Shown: one piece after another, positions 11,476 through 21,562 of the stretch
Numbering within the stretch: the first letter of the stretch is position 1
How the letters are laid out: every line of letters begins with the position of its first letter
Assembly: GCA_905250125.1 (NCBI GenBank)
Contig: CAJNOL010000920.1
Location: 29,909-93,908 of the forward strand
From: Rotaria sordida
Taxonomy: Eukaryota; Rotifera; Eurotatoria; Philodinida; Philodinidae
Direction: 5' to 3'
Length of the DNA stretch: 64,000 nucleotides
Made by a program: the position numbers and the translations under genes
Notes under the pieces: generated by a model
The model's database searches: none
What the model saw: the letters and a program-made list of their open reading frames with translations, nothing else
Told to the model about the DNA's origin: nothing

Positions 11476-13780
11476 CTATCGCTCATTAATCATAGGTGTA
11501 TCAACTAGGGAGAGATTGTGTCCGTATGTATATAGTTCGAAGAGTTGAATTTGATTTAAACCTTTAAAAAGTAATTGAGCTGGTATGTACAGTGTCCGTT
11601 GCGGACCAACATTCCAGTAACGACCTAGATTGAAGCCATTACAAAATGCTACACCTTTCGACCACTTGGAATCCAACTTCAGATAAGTATCGTCCACCGA
11701 TTGTTGATTATCGATGAAAAACGAAGCAAAGAAAAGACGAGGACCATTGAGAAGAAAATTATTAGCACGATATTCTATCGACATCGATCTCCAGTTGTTC
11801 ATATTTGATGTACCTTTACGAAATTCCAAAACATGTACTATCCACTCTTTAATTTCAATCTTATCATTCAGTAGAACTTTACCGAGAAGACCCTTTCGGC
11901 CATGATCAAGCAGTGGACCAAAATTGACACGACCCATATTTTCGACGAGAATCGTCAAGTTTTTAGCTTTGTCCGATAAATCGAATTGGAACTGACTGAT
12001 GTTCGGCAACGATTGAAATATCACTTGACCATTGACAAGAACGACAGCATTATCGGCCACAGCTGTCACAGTCACTTTACATGCTAGACTTTTGGTTAGT
12101 GACACAATATTTTTGGCCGTATAGAGAATAAAACCTTGCGAGACACCGGATTTATTATTGACCGATAGTTTTTCCATACTTTTCGGCCCATTGGTTAGTT
12201 CACTAGTGATCGTGAGTAAATCATCAGCAAGGATATCGTCGAATGTTTTATAGCCACTTATTTGAATGGTACCATAGCTGATTTTTTTTGGTGAGGGTGG
12301 AATCGTTGGAAGACTGTATTTGTTGTGATGTGAATGATCATTATTCAAGACATAGAGATCCGGATGTTTCGAATAGAACTTTTCAAGAACACGTCGAATA
12401 GCATAATATTTCGGTGTTGGGTCGCCGGCTTCGTTTAATGGTGCATCGTAATCGTACGATGTCACGAGAGGCTTGTACTGCTCGGATGGAAAATGGACGG
12501 CACCGGAAGTAAAACCGAAATTTGTACCACCGGAAAACATATAGAAATTGATGGAAATTTCTTCTTTCGACGTCAGAAGAATTTCTTCGAGATCAACTTC
12601 GAACATCTTTGCATCATACGGCGTTCTAGAGCCGGTCTGATGTTTTCCACCCCAATAATCGAACCAACCAGTCCAATATTCAGTTATCATCATATGATGT
12701 TTTGGACGAAAATAGCGTAAATATTCGAGTTTTTCTCTTGGTTCCCGTTGAAAATTGACCGTTGCCCAAACATCATCCAGAGTACCGGCTGCCAATTTTT
12801 TCGGTCCATCAGATGTCAATAGAATTTCGTCGAGACCGTATTCGATGTACATCGAACGAATGGCTTCGAGATAGGTCGTATCGTTACCATAGCTACCATA
12901 TTCATTTTCAATTTGAAATGCAATTATCGATCCTGTTCCATGTCGATTGTATTGATGTTCGGCGAGAATTGGTAAAAGTCGCGAATAATAATTTCGTAGG
13001 GCTCGAAGAAAACCTTGATGATTACTGCGGACGCGCATTGTTTCATCGCGAAGTAACCAACTCGGTAGGCCACCCCATTCCCATTCAGCACAAATGTAAC
13101 CTAGATAATAAAATCAATTATTCTTTTTGTTCAATCAAAAAGTTATCTAAATGATCAAACGGCATACAACTAACGATGCATCGAGTTGTTTTTTTTTGTT
13201 TTCAATCAATCCGTTTCGAACATGATGAGGATTTACCTGAGGGTCGAACGATGGCAAACATTTCATTTTCGTGAATTAACTTAAGAAAGCCGGCTAAATC
13301 AGTGAAACCTTTACCAAATTGATAGTTGCCTTGCTGGGGTTCATGTATATTCCATGGAACATAGGTTTCAATCGTATTTAAACCAGCCGCCTTCATTTTC
13401 TTAATACGATCGGACCATAATTGTGGTAGAACACGAAAATAATGTAATGAACCGCTGAGTATTCGAAATGGTTGCAAATGTTTACGATTTCGATCGTTAT
13501 CTTTGAAGAGGCGAATGAATAAATGTCGTTCGTTGTCTAACACTAACGTCGGTAAATACGTTACTGGCATGATGAAATTTTTGAGAAAGTATATGAAGAG
13601 ACCAAATATCGTAAGATAACCGCAAATAACGAGAAGTCGACGCTGATATGAGATGCCATCTATTTGTCTAGTCCATCGTTTCATTGTAATGGTTCTTGCT
13701 TGCTTCTTCGTCTGTTTACAATTGATGTTGTTGAATATGTAAGAGAAAAGTTGTTCGACGGAGATATGTATGTGCTTCAT
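11476..13780 (-). CDS. GH35 beta-galactosidase, membrane-anchored (GLB1-like)
   Basis: Exon 1 is 13780-13237 and exon 2 is 13100-11476 (minus strand), with a 136-bp GT-AG intron; together they give 722 residues. The splice rebuilds 'RPSGYICAEWEWGG', the GH35 substrate-pocket block. The acid/base glutamate lies in 'IENEYG' (E248) and the nucleophile in 'ITEYWTGW' (E322). The C-terminal half has beta-sandwich-like sequence ('GFNLGRYW'), usual for the family, and the length is typical. A hydrophobic segment near residues 49-68 suggests a type II anchor or uncleaved signal; an in-frame ATG at 13684 (MKRW) is an alternative start just before it. The protein would remove terminal beta-galactose from glycans or glycolipids, in a lysosome or outside the cell. 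It resembles animal GLB1/GLB1L proteins. Confidence 0.95.
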
Positions 13781-14680
13781 TGTACAATATTATTATTGCT
13801 TCGCACGTATGAAGTAACAAAAGCGAAATATAATGTTGAGCGCAGTAGATGAAGAAGAAAAAGAAAAAAACATCGAAAATTGCACTTGTTACCGATGAAT
13901 GATAATAACGATCATACATTCTTAATCGATAAAAAAAAAGTAATCGACGCTCACAAAAACAGAATAACAATTGGCAAACTAGTTGTGTCTAGATTTTGTC
14001 CTTAGATCAGCAGTCACATACATATAAACGAAGTAATGCTTTGTAACAGCTGTGTTCTTCAATTTAATCCAGTCAAACTTCAACTGAAAATGTTCTTTTT
14101 CTCTCTTTCTTTCTTTTCTTCGTCTTCTCGATGAAGTCAACTATCAAGCTGCGCCCGTTTCGAGTAAGAAACAAGAAAAATATGTCATAGTAAAAGAAGG
14201 GAGAATGAGCAATATCAAGCACGTGAGAAGAACAGAAAAATAAATCATCTATAATGGAGATTTTTCATCTATTGTGTCATTGAGAAACAATCTTCTTCAT
14301 CATTGAGGATTCTGTTCAATTGAAACACTTGATCAACTAGTCGAAAGTCGAATAGCAGTGTTTAAATCAAGCAGAAGATCTTCACCGTCGATCAGCATTC
14401 TGTCAAAGCAAACATCGTGTTTGTATAGATTGTAACATTTTTTCTTTAAGTAAAATTCATGATCATTGTTAAAGTCTACCGGATGAACATTACAGTACCT
14501 TTCTTCTTGAGATATCGAAATTTTCAACAGACACCTGTGGTCCTATTCGGACTAACACTTAAAACTCTGTCTGAATATAGCTTCTAATGATACTAGACTA
14601 TTATAGAACTTTCACTGATTTAAGTATACATTAACTATATATTACCTATCGAACTATTACAAATCTAATTTAGTTCCTTT
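13781..14680. other. Non-coding DNA upstream of the beta-galactosidase
   Basis: No supported gene. It contains the probable promoter region of the minus-strand beta-galactosidase. A 64-codon frame at 14333-14527 (minus) has no recognisable features. Confidence 0.4.
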
Positions 14681-15270
14681 TTGATACATGAAATCTTTCT
14701 TAGTTTTTCTGATGTCAGTGATTATGTCAATGCTGTTCTACTTTCCTATTTTGCATATCAATTAGATTTGAAATCAATGAAAAAATCTGAATTAAATTTT
14801 GTTTACTATTGTATTGGACCTGAACAAATTATTGCGTTAACACACTCTCTCATGATAACGATACATCGCATCTATTTGTATTATTTTTTTTGTCTACTTT
14901 TCAATTTGAACAATTCATTCGATTACAATCAATTACATTAATTGATATCAAATATGAAGTCATAGAACCAATTTTTAACGATTTACATAAACTATTGCAA
15001 TTACGTTCACTCTCAATGTGTTTGCTCAAATACTATCTCAGCTAAAGTGTGTATATTTGAACAATCGTAATCTTTTGAAATCGATATCACTACCTCATGT
15101 TGATCATTTAACACTTAAAAAAGTATTCATTTAATCAACTTAAAACAATTTTTCAGCATGCGTCACAACTCAAATCATTTGATGTTTGTCTACGATTTGA
15201 GGATCGGTTTTCTCACATTATCTTATCACTATCTCAATTAATTCGATTCAGTCTGACAATTGAGAGTAAG
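14681..15270 (+). pseudogene. F-box/LRR-like protein pseudogene fragment
   Basis: Reading the plus strand across frames gives 'SYFAYQLDLKSM', 'FVYYCIGPEQIIAL', 'LRSLSMCLL', 'QLKSFDVCLRFED' and 'QLIRFSLTIES', a leucine-rich series like the body of an F-box-type family that I recall as expanded in bdelloid genomes. The 5' part, where an F-box would be, is absent, and there are several stops and frame changes (for example near 14850 and after 15040). It is a decayed copy without function as a protein. Family identity is by recall of motif order. Confidence 0.5.
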
Positions 15271-15840
15271 TTTTACCAGATTTTATTCAAATAAATTTTC
15301 GATGACGACAGTTATGTACTTTTTAAGTTTGACAAACAAAAAATAATTTTAAAAAATATTCTGCTTTTATTCTGTTTTGAATGATAAATATAGCTTAATT
15401 TAAGTCATAATACAAACTATGACTAACATAGGTTGGTATCAAATAGACGGTGACGACTATTTGAATTTGATTTCTCATTTGATTTGAATTTAAATATGCA
15501 CCGAACCCAAATTCTGGCTAGGTGTTTGCGTTCGTGTTCGGAAACTATCCAATCAGTTCAGATAGTGTCGAATATTTGGATAACTAATCCAAGCATTTCT
15601 TGAGGTATATTGTTAATCTCAGTGTCTTTTAAGATTTTCATCTCAAAACCCTAAAAACTAGATATTTTTTGATTTAATTACACTAATTAAAGTTATGACT
15701 TTTCGAGAAATCATTTCACAAAGGGACATCTTGTATCTATTTTTTCTTTCTTCATTACTTCAATTTATTTTTCTATACACATTCATTAGAGTACTATCTT
15801 TCATAGCAAATTACGTAATAGCATTTTTTAAAGTAGAAAA
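15271..15840. other. Non-coding DNA between two pseudogenes
   Basis: Nothing recognisable. The open frame at 15695-15840 runs into the NmrA-like remnant but its upstream part is merely hydrophobic AT-rich translation. Confidence 0.4.
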
Positions 15841-16231
15841 TATGACAAAACTTGTTTTAACTTGTTCACCTGGTGAACTTGGCTCAAGTATTTTACGATA
15901 TTTACTTAAATTTGGGATTAATCCTATAGATATAATTTTTTCTTGGATATTGAGGCCGCACAAAATCTCAGTATAATAAAACATATTTTTCATAAAAGTG
16001 TAGCATGTAATGATACTCAAGAAACACCAATAGTGACAGCGCATTTAAATTCGAAAGAATTAGTCAAAACATCAGATCTCAAAGATACAATCATTCGTGT
16101 AGGCATCTATTACATGTTTTTCATCAAGAGAAATTCTTGATGAAGCAACAACTCAGTTATTATTATAACCTAGTGGTTATGAAACTCAAACGATTCTATT
16201 AACTGGTTCAAAAGCTTATACAATCAAATAA
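15841..16231 (+). pseudogene. NmrA-like NAD(P)-binding protein pseudogene
   Basis: ATG 15841 opens with 'MTKLVLTCSPGELGSS', a degraded Rossmann nucleotide-binding loop of the NmrA/quinone-oxidoreductase-2 type. In other frames follow 'TAHLNSKELVKTSDLKDTIIRVG', like the family's 'AHL-tE-l--sgl-yTilR' block, and 'LLTGSKAYTIK', like its 'ltGseayt' block. The order is right, but ~100 residues of middle sequence are missing and at least two frame changes and a stop intervene. It is a shrunken relic of an NAD(P)H-dependent oxidoreductase or redox sensor. Confidence 0.6.
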
Positions 16232-16299
16232 ACATTTACATTAGTATCCGAGAGATTTTAGGTTATAAAATTCCTGTTCGAATCGATTCGTTGCAAGAG

Positions 16300-16371
16300 C
16301 GTGTGTGGATGTGGATTTTCTCTTCATCTTTACCCAAACATCCATATCAACATACTTACATCCACACCTAA
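16300..16371. repeat. GT-to-CA telomere-like hairpin 4
   Basis: 'gtgtgtggatgtgg' is followed by a ~17-bp spacer and a CA-rich arm ('acccaaacatccatatcaac' and on to 'tccacacc'). The G-rich arm is short and both arms are degenerate. It lies between the 3' ends of the NmrA-like relic (plus) and the racemase gene (minus). Confidence 0.65.
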
Positions 16372-16742
16372 AATATAATTGATTGGTTCAGTTTCTGTCA
16401 ATTATTACTTAAGCAAGTTATAGTACGCTAAGAATTGACGTTTGTGTGGTTCATTTTAAAATGTATCTTTCAAAAAAGAATTATGATGAGAAAGCAATAC
16501 GAATATAGTTAAGTAATATATTATACGAGATCGCACGTAACAATCGAAAAAAAAAGGAATAAAAATCAAATAATGAGCACTTAATAAAAGTAGGTTGCAA
16601 AATATTCTTTCTTTGTTATCATAAGCTACTCAAGTAGAAAGTCTAATGAAGTATTGTTTTGAAAAATTTATTGACAATAATTTCGAGTGGAAAGAACTGG
16701 ATTGAATAATTGCTTCGTAACTTTGTTGTTATGATACGAATG

Positions 16743-17438
16743 TTATTTCGGTGAGAAATTATCATCACAGGCAAGTTTTAAAGCATATTGACCAAGTAAA
16801 CGAGTTGTATCGACAATAGGTTTTCCAAGATTATTTTCGTTATATACTACAGGTAATTCTGTACATCCAAGAATCACTGCATCACAATCATATTTTTTTA
16901 TATCTTGTTGAACATCTTCTACTGTAGTTGAATTTATCTGTGATGGAATAATTTCCTTTCTTATTAAATGTTCAATTTTATCACATACATTATCTGTTGG
17001 AATCATCGGAGTGATGTTCTTTGAATTTAGAACTTCATTGTATAATCCACCTTGCATTGTAAGTTTAGTTCCAAGGACTAAAACTTTGGAGAAACCTTTT
17101 CTTTGACATTCATCAGCCACAATTTTAATTAAATTAACAACTTTCAATGGTGAATTCTTTTCAATAAGATCAATAGCAAAATGAGGAGTATTTGATGGAA
17201 TAATGATAAAATCAGCACCGATTTTTTCCAATAATCTAATCGATTCACATATTTTGTCGGCCAAACTACTCCAGTCTTTTCTACAGATAGAATCTTTGTA
17301 TTGATCATAAGAAAAAGCATGCATTGTAAATTCGGGATGTTTTCCTGATGAGTCGATCTTCGCCGCTTGTGCAACAATTTCATTGGCACATAAACATGCA
17401 CCGACTGTTGTAATATCAACGATTCCTATGTGTTTCAT
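16743..17438 (-). CDS. Asp/Glu racemase-family enzyme
   Basis: A 231-residue single-exon protein of the aspartate/glutamate/hydantoin racemase superfamily. The start at 17438 gives 'MKHIGIV', the usual N terminus; the frame stays open 78 codons upstream, with another ATG at 17492. Family blocks are 'HPEFTMHAFSYDQY', 'GADFIIIPSNTPH' (~residue 80), 'VLVLGTKLTMQGGLY' and 'AVILGCTELPV'. Two-base racemases use a cysteine in each half. Here the second is present (GCTELP), but the first site reads P-S-N-T, with serine. The protein may therefore be a racemase variant or a related isomerase or hydrolase. Length and architecture resemble bacterial racemases, so horizontal origin is plausible. It is intact and intronless. 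Confidence 0.85.
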   Translation of the reverse strand: MKHIGIVDITTVGACLCANEIVAQAAKIDSSGKHPEFTMHAFSYDQYKDSICRKDWSSLADKICESIRLLEKIGADFIIIPSNTPHFAIDLIEKNSPLKVVNLIKIVADECQRKGFSKVLVLGTKLTMQGGLYNEVLNSKNITPMIPTDNVCDKIEHLIRKEIIPSQINSTTVEDVQQDIKKYDCDAVILGCTELPVVYNENNLGKPIVDTTRLLGQYALKLACDDNFSPK

Positions 17439-18249
17439 ACGTTGTAAATTGGAAATAATTCCTGATTGTTGAATAATTGATTTAACAGACATAAGTGATA
17501 TCTTAAAATGACAAATTAGAAAAGTTATACGTAATATTCCAATATGATTGTCGATCCAAAAACGGTTCTCAAAGTATCTTCTGCTTTCAAGACATGCAGA
17601 TGATATATGGGTAACAATATATGATTTGAGAATAAAGAGACTTTCTATAGACATTGTAGAGATTGACGTCACCAGACTGGTAAGTAGTTGGAAACATTAC
17701 AGTAGAAATCGGAAGGTTAGAACAAATTTCAGGCTTTCATGCTTCTCAATTATTTTATTTTGAGACCGATAATTTTGTTTTCAATTTCTCGCACTCAAAT
17801 TTGCTAAATATTTCTCTTCAATTCCAAGAACGAGACGAGATCTAATACCAGAATATGTTGTGATTTGTTTCTTGCTCTCAACTGAGGTCAAGAGTGAAAC
17901 AAAAATACTCAAGCTCAGAATTTAATTGTAAATAGAAATGTCTAGCATGAATTGGATATCTATAAACAAATGCACATGATGGACACTTCTTCCGATTAAC
18001 AATATCCTCATTATATTAGTTGTGTTAATAAGTGCAAAGGGAAAAAAATTTATTGGCTCGTCTCATTCAGTCAATAAAAAAATAAAAGATAATCGAACGA
18101 AAGAGGTCGTAAATTATTGTGTTTTAGGTAGATCAAAAACTAATTATCATAAAAGGGATAATCCAATCATATAAACATAGACTTAAGTTTAGTGCGATTA
18201 ATGATGTTCTTTTGAACATCATTTTACTATAATTTTTTTACAACTTACA
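17439..18249. other. Non-coding DNA upstream of the racemase-like gene
   Basis: No supported gene. The 5' extension of the racemase frame (to 17672) has no family similarity. Confidence 0.4.
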
Positions 18250-18640
18250 ATGGCTTATTCTCTATGCTCTCCTCTGAATGATTTAACTTCGACCATGGAA
18301 CAAACTATTGATGCTTGTCAACGGTTAGGTTTATTGCATGTTTATCCAACTGAATCATGTCCAAAGAAGCACAATAATTGGTATTTAGGAGCTTGTGCAA
18401 AATCAGTCCACAAATGGACGTGACGTTGTTGGATATGTAAGTCTTCTCGTTCTTTATGTGATAGCACTTTTTTCACAGAGTCGACTTATATAACAACAAA
18501 TTTTGGATTCAATGATGTACTGGTCACAACAATCAGACTCACACAAATTCATTAAAAGAAATATTAATATATTAGGTGATGCAATAATCATGAGTTGCCT
18601 AATTGGAGTTCGAATATACATGAAACTCAAGAAGATAAGT
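18250..18640 (+). pseudogene. Merlin/IS1595-like transposase remnant
   Basis: From ATG 18250 the frame gives 'LTSTMEQTIDACQRLGLLH', a zinc-ribbon-like 'CPKKHNNW', then after a TGA stop 'RCWICKSSRSLCDSTFFTES', like the W-C-x2-C-x-x-x-R-S...GTFFE block of IS1595/ISXO2 transposases. A frame change then gives 'ILDSMMYWSQQSDSHKFIKR', like the start of the catalytic domain. The remaining DDE domain is absent and no terminal repeats were found. It is a dead N-terminal fragment. The assignment is from remembered motif order. Confidence 0.55.
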
Positions 18641-19980
18641 GCCACTCAGAAAATAAATTTAAAAAAAACGAACCAACACTGCAACAGCCAAAAAGCCACA
18701 ATTTTTTATCTAAATTATAAATTATAATTCAAGCAAATACTATCCTATTCATGGGTAGTAGACGATGTCTAGGAGTGCTGAGAGGATCTCCAAAGAATGT
18801 AGAGTACATTTTCAGGTGGTCTTCACAGAGTCTGAAACGATCTCTTCGAGGTTCTCAGTGGTGCTACAAGGGATCCTGCGTGTTTTCAGAAGATTCTCCG
18901 TGCAGCTCCATCGTCAGGTGTTGCAGATGATTGGAAGGGCCAAGGTATGACTCTTTTCATCTATACCACGACTCTATCCAAAAAAATTCTGTTCGCGTCA
19001 CTCACATTTTATTTCAGTGTTGCAGCGTGGAGGCACGTAGCATCCTTCGAAGAGCGATGACCAATGCTCGTCTCTGTGCACATAGCGGAGTGGGTGGATG
19101 TGAGTCTGAAGATGAAGAGGAGACCAACACCTCAATATCTACGTCCATATCCTGCATAAGATCGCTGCACTGCTTCACTGATGCTCATACAGAAGAACGA
19201 ATAGGATGTCTTTCAAGAGAAAGCTTCTCATAGTATTGCATTTGCAAATTCGAGACGCTTCTTCAATTCTGCCAATAAGATTTGATGCTTTGATGCTTAA
19301 ATTTTAGATTTTAATGAGATTTGCTGAGGTTCAAAAAGGTTTTTCACTGATTCTACGCTATTAAAAAATTCTATTAGGAGTTTTTATATTTGCTGCTATA
19401 TTAGCTTCCTAAGAGCAAGATTTCTGTACTCCACTACCATAACTCTGGGTGAAAGTTAAGTATTGTGAAGATTATTCTGTTTGACATAGTTTATAGTGGG
19501 ACTACTTAGAGCAATAGAAAAGTAGTGACGGAGGTACTTTAGTTTCGTATAGAAGACTTGAGAGAACTTTCTTTTTCAGATGCAATGATAGTAAAAACAA
19601 CGCTCTGTGTTTTTATGGTGCTCCATCATTGTACAACTAATCTGATAATAATAAAATTTTGATAAGAGCTGTTTTTCTGTCATATGTGACAATTATACTA
19701 ATGCCTATAAAAAAAAAGCCCAAGTTGATATTTTATGAATACATTATAGGATTTCCTAGTATATTATCTGAGATTTGTTTAATCAATTTTTCAAGTGTCA
19801 ACAAACAACGGTTTATGATCGAAAATGAAACAGCAAAAAAAAAGAAATTCTTTTTCACAGATATTGCTACAAAAATCACTTAGAACTTCGACTAGAATAT
19901 GTAGAATTAACGAATAATTAAGTCTAAACATCTGAACCTTGTGCAATTTTGTAGGTATTCCATTGACAGTTTGAGTTTTC
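18641..19980. other. Non-coding DNA with a locally GC-richer block
   Basis: No supported gene. The part from ~18760 to 19240 is visibly richer in G and C than its surroundings and holds open frames of 60-100 codons (18765-18950, 18931-19233) with no recognised domain. It could be an unknown exon or an old element. Confidence 0.35.
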
Positions 19981-20056
19981 TGGGGTGTGGGTATGGGTAA
20001 GTGTCGGTGAACAATGTAATACCCACGCTCTACCGACACCCACACTCACAACCCAT
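19981..20056. repeat. GT-to-CA telomere-like hairpin 5
   Basis: 'tggggtgtgggtatgggtaa' and 'gtgtcggtg' are followed after ~13 bp by 'acccacgctctaccgacacc' and 'cacactcacaaccc'. The two arms match each other even in their degenerate units (GTGTCGG with CCGACAC), suggesting that they arose by inverted duplication and not independently. Confidence 0.75.
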
Positions 20057-20500
20057 ATTTAATAAACTTAGCATATTGCTTCAAAGAAAAAGTAGAAAAT
20101 ATACACGAAGAAACTTAGAACTTATAACGATAGCTTTACACTTGGTGTATAAAATATTTGTTTTTTTTGCAACTATAATCAATTAGATGATAAAATTCAG
20201 AAATGTTTAACATGAGATTTTCATTCGAACGATTTATGTTCGATTTGTCAGACAAAAAAGAAAAACCTGTAGTTAACTTTCTTAATATTACAGTATTTAA
20301 ATTTACATCATTATATCAAAAACAGTGATGGGATCGATTAGCATTTGTTTGAGATCGAACCGATCTCATCTCTGATCGAAAAGAACATAAACATAATTAT
20401 AATACATACATTGATCAAAGCATTTTATATTCATTGTGTAACCATTGTTTTATATTCCGTAAGAAATAATGTACAACGATTTCACATACGTATACATAAA

Positions 20501-21514
20501 CAGGGTGTTTCATAAGTTTCGACCCTTTTTTTTCTGTCTTTGCTATACTTAATCGTGAAGAGGTATTGAATATATGTTTTTGGAGAGTAACATCTAAGCT
20601 ATCAATTAAAAAAATACATTCAATTAGCATGAACTCTAAGAGAGAACTACATCGATAAAAATTTAGTCAGAGACATTTTTTATTCTTTCTCTCGTAGAAT
20701 TGAATAGCTAGCAGTAACACCCAGTGACGAAGTCTAGGGGCTCAGCCCCCCCTGGCGAAATTTTTGAAATATGTATTTTATTCACTAGGAGAGTTGACTC
20801 GTCCTTGCGGACCTTTAAGCTCTTCTAGCCTGAAACCCTAACTTCGCCATTGGCTGCTTAGTCGTTCACTGGCTGCGAGTTATTTTTATTATTCTTTTTC
20901 TATGATACAATATTTACGTGAGAAAAAAGTTTGTATTATTCGCGCGCGTTTTTTTGACAACAACACTATAATGTCACGTCTGAACTAGACAGACAAAAGA
21001 ATGATGAGAGAAAATTTGATCATCCATTTTCCCCGTGTCAAAAAAATACGGTTAATACTTCGAAGATCGTAGCGACATTCCACAAATCATCTAAAAGTAA
21101 ATATGACTCCATTCGCACCATTCTTTCATGCATATAACTTCTTGTAGCACTCATCAATTACACATATAGTCACCATTCTTCTGTCTCTTTAGTTTTGGCA
21201 TGACATTATCATACTGTTGTCTAAGATATACACGTGAATACGAACTTTTCTCTAACCTGAATATTGTGTCATAGGAGAAGGGATGATAAAAATGACTTAC
21301 AGCTGAATAAGTGCTGCTATTTTTTTTAAAATTCTGATATAGAAAGAAAAAATGTCTTTAACAAAAATGTTTCTTGATATAATTCTCTGTTAGAGTTCAT
21401 GCAAATTGAATGTAATTTTTTTATTGATAGTTTTGAGAGATATACTCAATATTTTTCCACGATTAAGTGCGACAAAGATAGAAAAACAAAGGATCGAAAG
21501 TTTTGAAATACCTT
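20501..21514. mobile_element. Non-autonomous inverted-repeat transposon (~1 kb)
   Basis: The left arm (20501-~20708, starting 'cagggtgtttcataagtttc') is repeated in inverted orientation at ~21325-21514 (ending 'gaaagttttgaaatacctt'). Shared internal words include 'cttaatcgtg' and 'gcatgaactctaa'. The arms are ~200 bp and moderately diverged. No transposase lies between them. The left terminus resembles those at 34359 and 50526, suggesting related families. A second short palindrome is nested inside at ~20717-20860 ('gacgaagtctagggg' against 'ccctaacttcgcc'). Confidence 0.7.
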
Positions 21515-21562
21515 TTAAGTCAAATTCATAAATCTTCTTCAAAAGTTTGCAAGCGGAATTAT

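Noticed and set aside
16260..16300. 'ctgttcgaatcgattcg', reminiscent of a tRNA T-arm
   Set aside because: No acceptor stem or anticodon arm could be folded around it.
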